Positions 9,428 to 20,459 of a DNA stretch of 64,000 nt are shown piece after piece (within the stretch, counting starts at the first letter, position 1; every line of letters starts with the position of its first letter). Origin of the DNA: Geoalkalibacter halelectricus. GTDB lineage: Bacteria; Desulfobacterota; Desulfuromonadia; Desulfuromonadales; Geoalkalibacteraceae. The notes under the pieces are model-generated. The model was not told the DNA's origin. It worked only from the letters and a program-made list of their open reading frames with translations, and ran no database searches. The stretch covers positions 3,411,001-3,475,000 of the forward strand of contig NZ_CP092109.1 in NCBI RefSeq assembly GCF_025263685.1. The letters run 5' to 3'. Made by a program: the position numbers and the translations under genes.

Positions 9428-9720
9428 TCGTCGACGACCCGCGACGCCCCGGATGATGCGAATTTTCTCCCCGCGTGGCTCGAATATTGCTAAATTAGAC
9501 TGCATTTTTATTTTATGCGATTCTATGAAAATGTACACCGCCCCGCAGCCGCCGGATTCTGTGTAGCGCGCGGTGCGGGTTGCAGCACCAAAGGCATTAG
9601 GATTTTCCCGGATTTGGCCGGCTTACATTAGGGTGCGCAAATTGATCAAGGCCAAGCTCAAGTCCCTTTGCTCAAGCGTTTCATTTGTGTGAGGCCCAGT
9701 GGCCCACTGGCGGAGTTCTC

Positions 9721-11067
9721 ATGGAGACCCCAATCCTGCTTGTCGCGGCTTCCGGTCCCGACGATACCCGACAGATTGTTGAAATTCTCGGCCCCCTCGA
9801 TGTTGCTATCGAAGTGGTCGAAACGCGGCAATCCGCCCTGGATCGGCTGGCCCGGGGCGATGTGGGTCTGCTCGTCTATGATGCGAGTGCAGGTGGCCTG
9901 GGAGAGCGCGGGTTATTCCAGGAGTTGCGGGAGTTGGTCCCGGATCTCGCCGTTGTCGTGCTTCTTGAGGCAGGCGAAAAGCAGGAGGCGCGTGAGGCAT
10001 GGAAGCTCGGGGGGGCTGGGTGCCTGTTCAAACCCTACCAGCCGGAGGAACTTCTCTGTCTGGTGCAGCAAGGTTTGCGGCAAGTTTCGCTTCGCGAGGA
10101 AAACCTGCGGCTCAAACACCATCTGAGTCTGATGGGCGAGGGGGTATCCCTGCTTGCCGCACTGGATCTGGTGCCGATGCTGGAAAGTGCGGTCGCCCTG
10201 GGTGTGAGAGAGCTGGCCGTCGGGAGCGGCTTTGCCTTTGTGCGTGAAAGGGAGGGCTTTGTTCTGCACGGGCTCCACGGCCTGGAACCCGAAAAGGCGC
10301 AAGGCCTGGCCCAGAAACTCTACCCCCGGCTTGCCTGTGACGATGGCATGCTGTTGCTTGACCGCGATTCCTCCCGATCGTTGGGTTGTGAGCAACCCCT
10401 GGCCGCTTATTCCCTGTGTGCGCGCCAGGCTTTGCAAGGTGGTTTGGTGTTGCTGGGCCCCAAGGGCGGGATTTGGGATGTGGAGGCGTGCGTTCTTTTG
10501 GCGCGGCAGCTGAGCGTTGCCTTTGAGAACGTCTCACGGCTTCAGGGTGTCCAGCAGCTCATGTATACCGACGACCTGACCGGATTGTATAATTATCGCT
10601 ACTTACAGGTGGTGCTGGAGCAGGAGTTACGCCGCTCCGGACGTTATTACCTGGAATTCGCCCTGGTTTTCATGGATTTGGATTACTTCAAGGAGATCAA
10701 TGATCGCCATGGGCATTTGGTTGGAAGTGCCATTTTGCGTGAAGTAGGCCAGGTTCTGCGCCGCTGCGTGCGCGATACCGACTTTTTGTTTCGCTACGGC
10801 GGCGATGAGTTTACCGCGCTGCTGGTGGGTACCGAGGGCAAGGGGGCGCGCGTTGTGGCAGAGCGCATCCGCCGCGAACTGGCCGAACATCACTTCCTTG
10901 CCGAGCGTGGCATCAACGCGCGCTTGACGGCGACCATCGGCGTTTCGGTTTTTCCCCAGGACTCCGAGGATCGCACCGAGCTGCTCAACCTTGCCGACCG
11001 GGCCATGTACTGGGGCAAGGAAACACGCAATGTGGTGCGCTATGCCCGCGATATGACTGACACCTGA
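9721..11067 (+). CDS. Diguanylate cyclase with degenerate receiver domain
   Basis: 448 residues. Residues 1-120 have the length and secondary-structure pattern of a response-regulator receiver. A central Asp (LLVYDAS) and the KP near residue 108 (FKPYQPEEL) are present, but the usual N-terminal acidic pair is not clear, so phosphorylation is doubtful. A middle region (~140-280) resembles a GAF-type sensor. The C-terminal GGDEF domain is complete: YGGDEF near residue 360, with the inhibitory RxxD site (RDTD) five residues before it. It should make cyclic di-GMP from GTP with product feedback. The ATG at 9721 follows GGAG; a TTG at 9685 is also open. The 293 bases before it show no other feature. 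Confidence 0.88.
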   Translation: METPILLVAASGPDDTRQIVEILGPLDVAIEVVETRQSALDRLARGDVGLLVYDASAGGLGERGLFQELRELVPDLAVVVLLEAGEKQEAREAWKLGGAGCLFKPYQPEELLCLVQQGLRQVSLREENLRLKHHLSLMGEGVSLLAALDLVPMLESAVALGVRELAVGSGFAFVREREGFVLHGLHGLEPEKAQGLAQKLYPRLACDDGMLLLDRDSSRSLGCEQPLAAYSLCARQALQGGLVLLGPKGGIWDVEACVLLARQLSVAFENVSRLQGVQQLMYTDDLTGLYNYRYLQVVLEQELRRSGRYYLEFALVFMDLDYFKEINDRHGHLVGSAILREVGQVLRRCVRDTDFLFRYGGDEFTALLVGTEGKGARVVAERIRRELAEHHFLAERGINARLTATIGVSVFPQDSEDRTELLNLADRAMYWGKETRNVVRYARDMTDT

Positions 11068-11256
11068 GACGTCCTTGGTCAGTTTCTCGCTGATTCCTTC
11101 TCGCCCCGGCCCGACTCCCATCCTTGCGCACCGTCCTTTTTTGCCCCGTGTTTTTCTTCAACATTGACGCCGCTGCGTGCCGCAGGGTAAAAAGGCACGA
11201 GTTTTTCGCCCGGAGTGGGTGAGAGCGAACTTTTTTCATCGGAGTGGGTTGCATTC

Positions 11257-12507
11257 ATGAGCATCACAGGCATCAAAGGGATGAACGATATCCTCCCCGG
11301 CGAGGTTGAAACCTGGCAATACCTGGAGAGCGCGGCGCGCAAAGTCTTTGCCCTGCACGGCTTTTCCGAGATTCGTGTTCCCGTGGTGGAAAAAACCGAA
11401 TTGTTCTGCCGCTCCATCGGTGAAACAACGGACATCGTCGAAAAGGAAATGTACACCTTCTGCGACAAGGGCGGCACCTCGCTGACTTTGCGCCCCGAAG
11501 GCACGGCCTCGGTCATGCGCTCTTTCATCCAGCATAAGCTTCATGCCCTGGATCCGGTGGCCAAGCTCTATTATCTGGGGCCTATGTTTCGTTATGAAAG
11601 GCCGCAGAAGGGGCGCTATCGTCAATTTCACCAGATCGGGGCCGAAGCCGTCGGTGTGGATGATCCGCGCATCGACGCGCAGATTTTGGCCATGTTGCAA
11701 CATTTCTTCGACGAAATCGGCCTCGACGATCTGGATCTCCAGGTGAATTCCCTCGGCTGTCCCCAATGCCGACCGCCGTACCGTGCGCAGCTGGTGAGTT
11801 TTCTTGAAGAGCGTTTGGGCGATCTGTGTGAGGATTGTCGCCGGCGCTACACCACCAATCCGTTGCGCGTGCTGGATTGCAAGGCCACGGGCTGTGGAGA
11901 GGCAACGGCCGCCGCGCCGGCCATGCTCGACCATTTGTGTGGGCAATGCGATGGGCACTTCGCGGCGGTGCGCCTGCATCTTGAAGACATCGGCACCCGT
12001 TTCAGCATCAATCAGCGCATGGTGCGCGGCCTTGATTATTACACGCGCACCACTTTTGAAATGGTGACGGCAAATCTCGGGGCCCAGAACGCCGTGGCCG
12101 CGGGCGGCCGGTACGACGGCCTGGTGCGTGAGTTGGGCGGGCCGGCCCTGCCGGGGATCGGTTTCGCCATGGGGGTGGAGCGGCTGGTTCTGCTCCTGGG
12201 GCGGGATCGCTGCGCTCCCCAGACGCCTGACATATTCCTTGCCGCCCTGGGGGAAGCTGCCCAGCGGCGTGTTTTCTCCCTGATGCACGATCTGCAGAGA
12301 CAAGGGCTGCGCGCTGAAATTGATTACCAGGGGCGCAGCCTCAAGGCCCAGATGCGCCGCGCCGATAAGCTCGGTGCCGCCCGGGTGCTTATTGTCGGAG
12401 AGGACGAACTGGCGCGCGGGGTCGGGCAGTTGCGCAATATGGCCGATAGCAGCCAGGCGGAAATCGCCTTGGAGGATCTGTCTCGCCTCTTAGCGTCAGG
12501 CCGGTAA
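11257..12507 (+). CDS. hisS: Histidine-tRNA ligase
   Basis: A class II aminoacyl-tRNA synthetase that charges tRNA-His. The 416-residue chain starts [16 protein letters not shown], the standard opening. Motif 2 ([18 protein letters not shown]) is near residue 110, the histidine-binding signature [11 protein letters not shown] near 260, and an anticodon-binding domain occupies the last ~100 residues. The start at 11257 was chosen over an upstream GTG (11215) because of family conservation and a GGAG at 11241-11244. aspS follows 100 bases downstream, a pairing common in related genomes. Confidence 0.96.
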   Translation: MSITGIKGMNDILPGEVETWQYLESAARKVFALHGFSEIRVPVVEKTELFCRSIGETTDIVEKEMYTFCDKGGTSLTLRPEGTASVMRSFIQHKLHALDPVAKLYYLGPMFRYERPQKGRYRQFHQIGAEAVGVDDPRIDAQILAMLQHFFDEIGLDDLDLQVNSLGCPQCRPPYRAQLVSFLEERLGDLCEDCRRRYTTNPLRVLDCKATGCGEATAAAPAMLDHLCGQCDGHFAAVRLHLEDIGTRFSINQRMVRGLDYYTRTTFEMVTANLGAQNAVAAGGRYDGLVRELGGPALPGIGFAMGVERLVLLLGRDRCAPQTPDIFLAALGEAAQRRVFSLMHDLQRQGLRAEIDYQGRSLKAQMRRADKLGAARVLIVGEDELARGVGQLRNMADSSQAEIALEDLSRLLASGR

Positions 12508-12607
12508 TGTCCTTGAGATTTTTCGACGCCATTTGTATAATCCACCATTCTCCATAACCCGCCCGCATAGCCGGGGGAAACTGGATTTGACGAGGGAGGA
12601 CCCACAC

Positions 12608-14395
12608 TTGAACGACATTCTTGGCGACTGGAAAAGAACCCATTATTGCGGACACCTGACGGCCGAGCACATCGGCAGCGAGGTCTGCCTGATGGGCTGG
12701 GTGCAACGGCGGCGCGATCATGGCGGTCTTATTTTCATCGATCTGCGCGACCGCGAAGGCATCGTGCAGTTGGCCCTTGATCCCGACCGCGATCCCGAGG
12801 CGCACCAGAAAGCGGACCGGGTGCGCGGCGAGTATGTCATCGCCGTCAAAGGCGAGGTGTCACCGCGCCCCCAAGGCACTCTCAACCCGAAGATGAAAAC
12901 GGGTGAAGTTGAAATTGAAGTGCGAGAGTTGCGCATCCTCAATAGCGCCAAGACTCCCCCCTTCATGATCGACGAGTACAGCGAAGTCGCCGAGAACACT
13001 CGCCTTAAATACCGCTACCTCGACCTGCGACGCCCCGCTTTGCAGCGCACCCTCATGCTGCGTCACCAGGTCACTCGCATCGTGCGCGACTACTTCGCCG
13101 GCCAGGGCTTTCTGGAGCTTGAGACCCCCTTTCTGACCAAGAGTACTCCGGAGGGTGCGCGCGATTACCTCGTGCCCAGCCGCGTCAACCAGGGCAACTT
13201 CTATGCGCTGCCCCAATCGCCGCAACTTTTCAAGCAGATCCTCATGGTATCGGGATTCGACCGTTACATGCAGATCGTCAAGTGCTTCCGCGATGAGGAT
13301 CTGCGCGCCGATCGCCAGCCGGAATTCACTCAAATCGACTGCGAGATGAGCTTTGTCGACCGTGACGAAGTTTTGTCCGTCATGGAGGGCATGATCGCTC
13401 GCGTGTTTCGAGAGGTTGTCGGTGCCGAGGTTGCGCTGCCCATGCCGCGCATGACCTATGCCGAGGCCCTGGAGAGATTTGGAGTGGACAACCCCGATCT
13501 GCGCTTTGCCATGGAACTCGTCGATATTTCCGGTCTGGTTCGCGATGGCGGCTTCAAGGTTTTTACCGATGCGGTTCAGGCGGGCGGGCTGGTCAAGGCC
13601 ATGAACATCAAGGGCGGAGCGACGCTGTCGCGCAAGGATTTGGACGATCTGGGAGAATTCGTCAAAATCTACGGCGCCAAGGGGCTGGCCTGGATCAAGG
13701 TCAATGCGGACGGCTGGCAGTCGCCCATCACCAAATTCTTCTCCGAGAGCGAGGTGGCGGGCATCGCCGAGGCTCTCAAGGCCGAGGTGGGCGACTTGCT
13801 GGTCTTTGTCGCCGATACCTTCCGCATCGCCAACGAATCTCTTGGGCGCCTGCGCGGACATCTCGGTCACAAACTCGGCCTGATCGACAAGAGTGCCTAC
13901 AAGTTCGTCTGGGTGACGGATTTCCCTCTGCTTGAGTGGGACGGTGAAACCCGCCGTCATGTGGCGGTGCACCATCCCTTCACGGCGCCCATGGACGAGG
14001 ATATTCCTCTGCTTGACTCCGACCCCGGCAAGGCGCGCGCCAAGGCTTATGACCTGGTTCTCAACGGCTCGGAAATCGGCGGAGGCAGCATTCGTATCCA
14101 CGACAGCGCGGTTCAGAGTAAGATGTTTGAATTGATGGGGATCGGGGACGAAGAAGCACGGATCAAATTTGGCTTTCTGCTCGAAGCCCTTGAATACGGC
14201 GCGCCGCCCCATGGTGGTATCGCCTTCGGCCTCGACCGTCTGACGATGATTCTTGCGGGCACCGATTCCATCCGTGACGTCATTGCTTTTCCCAAGACCC
14301 AGAAGGCGACCTGCCTCATGTCCGAAGCCCCTGGGGAGGTGGATGAAAAGCAACTGCGCGAACTCGGCATCAAATTGGCCGTGCGGCCCAAATAG
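12608..14395 (+). CDS. aspS: Aspartate-tRNA ligase (bacterial type)
   Basis: Charges tRNA-Asp; 595 residues. It has an N-terminal OB-fold anticodon domain ([20 protein letters not shown]), a class II core with motif 2 ([18 protein letters not shown]), the bacterial GAD insertion (~300-410), and motif 3 near the end (GIAFGLDRL). A TTG at 12608 is the best start: it lies 7 bases after GAGGGAGGA (12592-12600) and gives the conserved beginning [16 protein letters not shown] more upstream ATG at 12533 would add 25 residues not expected in the family. Whether it also charges tRNA-Asn was not judged. Confidence 0.95.
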   Translation: MNDILGDWKRTHYCGHLTAEHIGSEVCLMGWVQRRRDHGGLIFIDLRDREGIVQLALDPDRDPEAHQKADRVRGEYVIAVKGEVSPRPQGTLNPKMKTGEVEIEVRELRILNSAKTPPFMIDEYSEVAENTRLKYRYLDLRRPALQRTLMLRHQVTRIVRDYFAGQGFLELETPFLTKSTPEGARDYLVPSRVNQGNFYALPQSPQLFKQILMVSGFDRYMQIVKCFRDEDLRADRQPEFTQIDCEMSFVDRDEVLSVMEGMIARVFREVVGAEVALPMPRMTYAEALERFGVDNPDLRFAMELVDISGLVRDGGFKVFTDAVQAGGLVKAMNIKGGATLSRKDLDDLGEFVKIYGAKGLAWIKVNADGWQSPITKFFSESEVAGIAEALKAEVGDLLVFVADTFRIANESLGRLRGHLGHKLGLIDKSAYKFVWVTDFPLLEWDGETRRHVAVHHPFTAPMDEDIPLLDSDPGKARAKAYDLVLNGSEIGGGSIRIHDSAVQSKMFELMGIGDEEARIKFGFLLEALEYGAPPHGGIAFGLDRLTMILAGTDSIRDVIAFPKTQKATCLMSEAPGEVDEKQLRELGIKLAVRPK

Positions 14396-14517
14396 GACCA
14401 ATCAAACGACAACCCTACCCTTGGATTTAAAAGGGGGGGGACTCTCAGGGGGCGTATGTCGCGCATTCGGCATCGCCCCCGTAACGTCACAAACAAGGAA
14501 AGGGTGGGTGGTCTCTG

Positions 14518-15243
14518 CTGACAGCAAGGATTAAGGCACTGTTCGGACCCCTCTGTCTTGCGCTTGCTCTGATCGGTTGCGCAAGTCCGCCGCCGGCTGA
14601 AATGGATGGCGCCCGAAGTCTCGTGGCCCGGGCTTATTCCCTCGGCGCCGATCATCTTGCCGTTGCACCCTATCAGAAGGCATTCGAGGCACTTGCGCGA
14701 GGTGAAGCCCTGGTCGCGCGCGGCGACCAGAATGCGGCCCGAGAAGCTTTCGTCGTCGCCGAGCATTTCGCCCGCGAAGCTATATTTGCCGCCCAGGCGG
14801 AAAAGCTTCGCATGGAGGAAGAATTTCGGGCGCGTGAGGAAGCCGAGCGTGCCCGGCAGGCGGCGCAGCCCCCCGCGCCTGCCGAGGTTAAGCCGCAGCC
14901 CCCCGCGGCCTCAGTCCAGCATTCCGCGGTTGTTTCCATGCCTGTTCCCCAGCCTGTGGCTCCCGCCCCCGAACCCGTCTTGGCATATGACGTTCAGGTC
15001 GGCGATACGCTGTGGCTGATCGCCGCGCGTCCAGAAGTCTACGGCGATCCTTTGCTGTGGCCCTTGTTGTACAAATCCAACCGCGATCAGATCAAGGATC
15101 CCCGTCAGGTGTACTTCGGCCAGACCCTGGATGTGCCCCGAAATGTTTCCGAACAGGAAAAAGACGAGGTGCGCACCCAGGCTCGCCAATCCGAACTTTT
15201 CCCCGTCAAACAGTTGCTTCCCGCCCTGGCTCCCAAGCCCTGA
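14518..15243 (+). CDS. LysM-domain lipoprotein with probable CTG start
   Basis: The obvious ATG at 14602 would miss a clear lipoprotein signal. The frame is open upstream to a stop at 14482-14484 and reads LTARIKALFGPLCLALALIGC, with charged n-region, hydrophobic core and lipobox L-I-G-C (Cys at codon 14578). No ATG, GTG or TTG exists in that stretch, so translation must begin at CTG 14518 (or 14515), behind AAGGAAAGGG at 14495-14504. The mature part has an Ala/Glu-rich helix, a Pro-rich linker and a C-terminal LysM domain (YDVQVGDTLWLIAA to FGQTLDVPR) that should bind peptidoglycan. It is therefore probably an envelope lipoprotein of 241 residues; its role is unknown. Confidence 0.8.
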   Translation: MTARIKALFGPLCLALALIGCASPPPAEMDGARSLVARAYSLGADHLAVAPYQKAFEALARGEALVARGDQNAAREAFVVAEHFAREAIFAAQAEKLRMEEEFRAREEAERARQAAQPPAPAEVKPQPPAASVQHSAVVSMPVPQPVAPAPEPVLAYDVQVGDTLWLIAARPEVYGDPLLWPLLYKSNRDQIKDPRQVYFGQTLDVPRNVSEQEKDEVRTQARQSELFPVKQLLPALAPKP

Positions 15244-15339
15244 AGATTGCCGCGCCAAACACTTTCGCTCCGTAGAAAATCGTTTTAGCTCCAAGCGTAT
15301 ACACTATTTTTCCCCCGCAGTGCCAAGACCATATTTTCC

Positions 15340-15373
15340 TTGACAGTATTTCCCTGTTTGTATACTGTATACA
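15340..15373 (+). promoter_or_regulatory. icd promoter with overlapping GTATAC palindrome
   Basis: TTGACA (15340-15345) is 15 bases from TATACT (15361-15366). A perfect 15-bp palindrome TGTATACTGTATACA (15359-15373) covers the -10 box, the position expected of a repressor operator. A further GTATAC lies at 15297-15302. The resulting leader of ~225 bases before icd includes a small hairpin around 15502-15521. The acnB promoter carries nearly the same palindrome. Confidence 0.7.
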
Positions 15374-15601
15374 CGATTTGGTTTCCCGACGGCGCCTGGA
15401 TCGCGACAGTTTCGCGAGGCTCTGGCTTCGTTGGGCCAAGTCGTGCTGTTTCTGGCGAGAAGGCGGCCTGGCCCGTTGATCGCAAGGCTCGGCAATGTTG
15501 GATGGCTCCCTTGAAGGGGAGCTAAAACATTGTTGGAGGGCTTGGCTTGGGTCAGCGCTTGTTTGTCTGTGGTGGTCTGGCATAAATACTAAGGAGAGAA
15601 C

Positions 15602-17836
15602 ATGACTACGAAACCCGCGAAGATTATTTGGAGCGAAATTGATGAAGCGCCCGCCTTGGCAACCTATGCGTTGCTTCCGGTAATTCAAGGCTTCACCAAG
15701 GGGACCGGCATCGAAGTTGAGACGCGTGACATTTCTCTTTCCGGACGGATCATTGCGACCTTCCCCGACAAGCTGCGCGAGGACCAGCGCATCGCCGACC
15801 ACCTGGCTGAGTTGGGCGAGTTGGTCAAGACTCCCGAAGCCAATATCATCAAGCTTCCCAACATCAGTGCCTCCATTCCTCAGCTGCAAGCCGCCATCAA
15901 GGAGCTTCAGGCCCAGGGCTACGACGTGCCCAGCTATCCCGAGGAGCCCAAGAACGACGAGGAAAAGAAGATTCAGGAGCGCTACGCCAAGGTGCTCGGT
16001 AGCGCCGTCAATCCCGTGCTGCGCGAAGGCAATTCCGACCGCCGCCCGGCCGCCTCGGTCAAGACGTTCGCTCAGAAAAATCCGCACAGAATGATGCAGC
16101 CCTGGCCCCAGGTGTCCCAGTGCCGCGTGGCCCATATGTCGGGTGGCGATTTCTTTGAGAATGAAACCTCCACGACCCTGCAGAAGGACACCCAGGCGCG
16201 CATTGAGTTCGTCGGTGCCGACGGCAAGGTGACGGTGCTCAAGGACAAGCTGCCTCTTCTGGCCGGTGAGGTGCTCGACTCCACGCACATGGATATCGCC
16301 GCTCTGCGCAAGTTTTACGCCGAGACCATCGAGGAAGCCAAGCAAAAGGGCGTGCTGCTTTCGCTGCACCTCAAGGCGACCATGATGAAGATTTCCGACC
16401 CGATTCTCTTCGGGCACTGCGTGTCGGTCTATTACAAGGATGCACTTGATAAGCACGCCGCCACCCTCAAGGAAATCGGCGCCAACCCCAATTTCGGCAT
16501 GGCCGACATTCTGGCCAAACTCGATCGCCTGCCGGCCGCCAAGAAGGCCGAAATCGAGGCCGACATCGAAGCCTGCTACAAGACCCGACCCGCCCTGGCC
16601 ATGGTCGACTCGCGCAAGGGTATCACCAACCTGCATGTTCCCAACGACGTTATCGTCGATGCCTCCATGCCCAACGTGGTGCGCGACGGCGGCCGCATGT
16701 GGAATCTCAATGACGAACTGCAAGACACCATCGCCATGATTCCCGACCGTTGCTATGCAACCATGTACCAGGCGATGATCGAGGATTGCCAGAAGAACGG
16801 CCAGTATGACCCGGCCACCATGGGCAGCGTTTCCAACGTTGGCCTGATGGCGCAAAAAGCCGAGGAATACGGTTCTCACGACAAAACCTTCACCGCCCCC
16901 GGCGACGGCGTCATCCGCGTTGTGGACACCTCCGGAGCGACCCTGCTGGAGCAGAAGGTTGTCGCCGGTGACCTGTTCCGCGCCTGCCAGACCAAGGACA
17001 TCGCCATCAGGGACTGGGTGAAGCTGGCCGTGAACCGCGCCAAGGCTTCGGGCGATCCTGCGATTTTCTGGCTTAATGCCGAGCGCGGCCATGACGCCCA
17101 GCTGATCAAAAAGGTCGAAACCTACCTCAAGGATCATGATACCAGCGGTCTTGACATTCGGATTATGAAGCCCGTCGATGCCATGAAGTTCAGCTGCGAG
17201 CGGATCCGCAAAGGGCTTAACACCATTTCCGTGACCGGCAACGTGCTGCGCGATTATCTCACCGACCTGTTCCCCATTCTCGAATTGGGTACCAGCGCCC
17301 GCATGCTCTCCATCGTGCCCCTGTTGGCGGGTGGCGGCCTGTTCGAAACCGGTGCCGGCGGCTCCGCGCCCAAGCATGTGCAGCAGTTCCTCAAGGAAGG
17401 CCACATCCGTTGGGACTCCCTGGGTGAGTACTGCGCCCTTGTGCCTTCGCTGGAATTGGTGGCGGAGAATTACAGCAACGCCAAAGCCAAGGTGCTGGCC
17501 GAAACCCTGGATCAGGCGATCGGCAAGTATCTGGAAAACGGCAAACTGCCCTCGCGCAAGGTCAACGAAATCGACAACCGCGGCAGCACCTTCTTCCTGA
17601 CTCTTTACTGGGCGCAGGCTCTGGCCGCCCAGAGCAAGGATGCTGAGCTGAAGGCGCGCTTTGTCCCCATTGCCGAAAAACTTACGGCCAACGAAGCCAA
17701 AATCGACCAGGAGTTGCTGGCTGCCCAGGGACGTTCCGTCGATGTCGGGGGGTATTTCCGTCCCGATCCTGTGAAGGCCGACAAGGAGATGCGTCCCAGT
17801 GCGACCCTGAATGCGATCATTGATTCGATGTTCTGA
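15602..17836 (+). CDS. icd: Isocitrate dehydrogenase, NADP-dependent, monomeric type
   Basis: Oxidises isocitrate to 2-oxoglutarate and CO2 with NADP in the TCA cycle. The 744-residue length and sequence ([28 protein letters not shown] in the N-terminal part; [26 protein letters not shown] near residue 160) are those of the large monomeric class, not the ~420-residue dimeric enzyme. AAGGAGAGAA stands just before the ATG. mdh follows 96 bases downstream. Expression is probably set by the palindrome-bearing promoter upstream. The class assignment is secure; cofactor specificity is taken from the family. Confidence 0.96.
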   Translation: MTTKPAKIIWSEIDEAPALATYALLPVIQGFTKGTGIEVETRDISLSGRIIATFPDKLREDQRIADHLAELGELVKTPEANIIKLPNISASIPQLQAAIKELQAQGYDVPSYPEEPKNDEEKKIQERYAKVLGSAVNPVLREGNSDRRPAASVKTFAQKNPHRMMQPWPQVSQCRVAHMSGGDFFENETSTTLQKDTQARIEFVGADGKVTVLKDKLPLLAGEVLDSTHMDIAALRKFYAETIEEAKQKGVLLSLHLKATMMKISDPILFGHCVSVYYKDALDKHAATLKEIGANPNFGMADILAKLDRLPAAKKAEIEADIEACYKTRPALAMVDSRKGITNLHVPNDVIVDASMPNVVRDGGRMWNLNDELQDTIAMIPDRCYATMYQAMIEDCQKNGQYDPATMGSVSNVGLMAQKAEEYGSHDKTFTAPGDGVIRVVDTSGATLLEQKVVAGDLFRACQTKDIAIRDWVKLAVNRAKASGDPAIFWLNAERGHDAQLIKKVETYLKDHDTSGLDIRIMKPVDAMKFSCERIRKGLNTISVTGNVLRDYLTDLFPILELGTSARMLSIVPLLAGGGLFETGAGGSAPKHVQQFLKEGHIRWDSLGEYCALVPSLELVAENYSNAKAKVLAETLDQAIGKYLENGKLPSRKVNEIDNRGSTFFLTLYWAQALAAQSKDAELKARFVPIAEKLTANEAKIDQELLAAQGRSVDVGGYFRPDPVKADKEMRPSATLNAIIDSMF

Positions 17837-17884
17837 TTCGTGCCGGGACGGCTGTTGATATGCTGGGGGGAGAGGGGCGGTTGA

Positions 17885-18889
<1,005 letters not shown>

Positions 18890-18917
18890 GGAATATTGAG
18901 CGTTTAATGCAGTGGAG

Positions 18918-18949
18918 TAAGGGCAATGGCGACATTGCCCTTATTTTTC
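18918..18949 (+). terminator. Rho-independent terminator after mdh
   Basis: A perfect 10-bp stem (TAAGGGCAAT at 18918-18927 with ATTGCCCTTA at 18934-18943) with a 6-base loop is followed by TTTTT. Confidence 0.92.
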
Positions 18950-18999
18950 ATCCGTCCTGCGGGTTTGGCAACCGCCCACGGCTGCAATAAAAAACAGGC

Positions 19000-19012
19000 G
19001 TATACAAAATGT
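19000..19012 (+). promoter_or_regulatory. GTATAC half-site upstream of the kor operon
   Basis: GTATAC at 19000-19005, about 100 bases before korD, matches one arm of the palindrome at the icd and acnB promoters. The second arm (AAATGTG) is degenerate. TATACA inside it could serve as a -10, but no good -35 is present at the right distance. A weaker member of the same operator set is possible. Confidence 0.35.
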
Positions 19013-19101
19013 GCTGGCTTGCTTTGGCCGGTTGTGGTAGCATTCCGCCGTTTTAGTCAACCGCGGCGTGGCGGAGATCACAAAAAAGGAGATAGACGGT
19101 A

Positions 19102-19302
19102 ATGAGCAGCGCGAAGGGAACATTGGAAATCATCGAAAGATACTGTAAGGGGTGCAGTATCTGTGTCGAGTTCTGCCCCACCCAGGTTCTGGAGATGGAC
19201 CTCTTTGTCGTCAAGGCCGCCAAGCCGGAGGCTTGCATCGCCTGTATGCAGTGCGAACTGCGCTGTCCGGATTTTGCCATCAAAGTTCATAAAGTTGCCT
19301 AA
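19102..19302 (+). CDS. korD: 2-oxoglutarate:ferredoxin oxidoreductase, delta (ferredoxin) subunit
   Basis: A 66-residue ferredoxin-like protein with two 4Fe-4S motifs: CKGCSICVEFCP and CIACMQCELRCP. It passes electrons within the KorABCD complex, which converts 2-oxoglutarate and CoA to succinyl-CoA and CO2 while reducing ferredoxin. AAAGGAG precedes the ATG. It is the first gene of a compact four-gene operon, so its promoter drives the entire complex. Confidence 0.95.
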   Translation: MSSAKGTLEIIERYCKGCSICVEFCPTQVLEMDLFVVKAAKPEACIACMQCELRCPDFAIKVHKVA

Positions 19303-19325
19303 ATCGTAACAGGAGGACGGATAAC

Positions 19326-20459
19326 GTGGCTAAAAAAGTTGCTCTTATTCAGGGGAACGAAGCTTGCGCCCACGCTGCCATTTATGCCGGGTGTAAGTTC
19401 TTCGGTGGTTACCCCATCACCCCTTCGACGGAAGTCGCGGAAGTCATGTCGATTGAACTTCCCAAGGTCGGCGGCAAATTCATTCAGATGGAAGACGAAA
19501 TCGCCGCCATGGCGTCGGTTATCGGAGCTGCTCTCACGGGCGTCAAGGCACTGACCGCGACCTCTGGTCCCGGTGTTTCGCTCAAGCAGGAACTCATCGG
19601 CTATGCCTGCATCGCCGAAACCCCCTGCGTCATCGTCAACGTCATGCGCGGCGGTCCTTCCACCGGTATGCCCACCGGTCCCGGCCAATCCGACGTGATG
19701 CAGGCCCGCTGGGGTACCCACGGTGACCATGCCGCCATCGCCCTGGTGCCTGCTTCCTGCCAGGAGATCTTCAGCGAAACCGTTCGTGCCTTCAATCTGG
19801 CCGAGAAATTCCGCATGCCGGTTCAGGTTCTCTTCGACGAGATCGTCGGGCATATGCGTGAGCGTGTCGAATTCCCCGAGCCCGGTGAACTCGAAGTCAT
19901 CGACCGCACCGCCCCCAACGTTCCTCCCGCGGAATACAAGCCCTACGATGCGAGCAAGGGTGATGTGCCGCCCCTGGCTTCCTTCGGCTCGGGCTACAAA
20001 TTCCACGTGACCGGCTTGAACAAGGCCGCCGACGGGTTCCCCACCACCAAGGCTGAGTTGGTCGACGCCGAGGAGCGTCGCCAGATCAGCAAGGTCACGG
20101 ATCACGTCGATGAAATCGAGAAGAATGAAGAGTACATGACCGAGGATGCCGAGGTCGTGATCTGGGCCTACGGTTCCACGGCGCGCTCGGCACGCTATGC
20201 CGTCAATGAGCTGCGCAAATCCGGCATCAAGGCCGGTCTGTTCCGCCCTCTGACGCTGTGGCCTTTCCCGGAGAAACGCACCGCGGCCCTGGCTAAGCAA
20301 GCCAAAGCCATCGTGGTGGCCGAGATGAACCTGGGTCAGATGATTTATGAAGTTGAGCGCGTGGCCAAAGGGGCCTGCAATGTGGTCGGTGAGTTCCGCG
20401 TCGACGGCGAGCCCATCAATCCCGGCCAGATCATGGATAAGGTCAAGGAGGTTCTTTAA
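19326..20459 (+). CDS. korA: 2-oxoglutarate:ferredoxin oxidoreductase, alpha subunit
   Basis: 377 residues with a GTG start behind AGGAGGA. It is the pyrimidine-binding half of the thiamine-diphosphate enzyme plus the C-terminal transketolase-like domain. GCKFFGGYPITPSTEVAE near residue 20, the catalytic Glu region QMEDEIAAMASVIGA and GPSTGMPTGPGQSD near 115 are characteristic of KorA rather than pyruvate oxidoreductases. The stop is immediately followed by the korB ATG, so translation is coupled. Confidence 0.95.
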   Translation: MAKKVALIQGNEACAHAAIYAGCKFFGGYPITPSTEVAEVMSIELPKVGGKFIQMEDEIAAMASVIGAALTGVKALTATSGPGVSLKQELIGYACIAETPCVIVNVMRGGPSTGMPTGPGQSDVMQARWGTHGDHAAIALVPASCQEIFSETVRAFNLAEKFRMPVQVLFDEIVGHMRERVEFPEPGELEVIDRTAPNVPPAEYKPYDASKGDVPPLASFGSGYKFHVTGLNKAADGFPTTKAELVDAEERRQISKVTDHVDEIEKNEEYMTEDAEVVIWAYGSTARSARYAVNELRKSGIKAGLFRPLTLWPFPEKRTAALAKQAKAIVVAEMNLGQMIYEVERVAKGACNVVGEFRVDGEPINPGQIMDKVKEVL

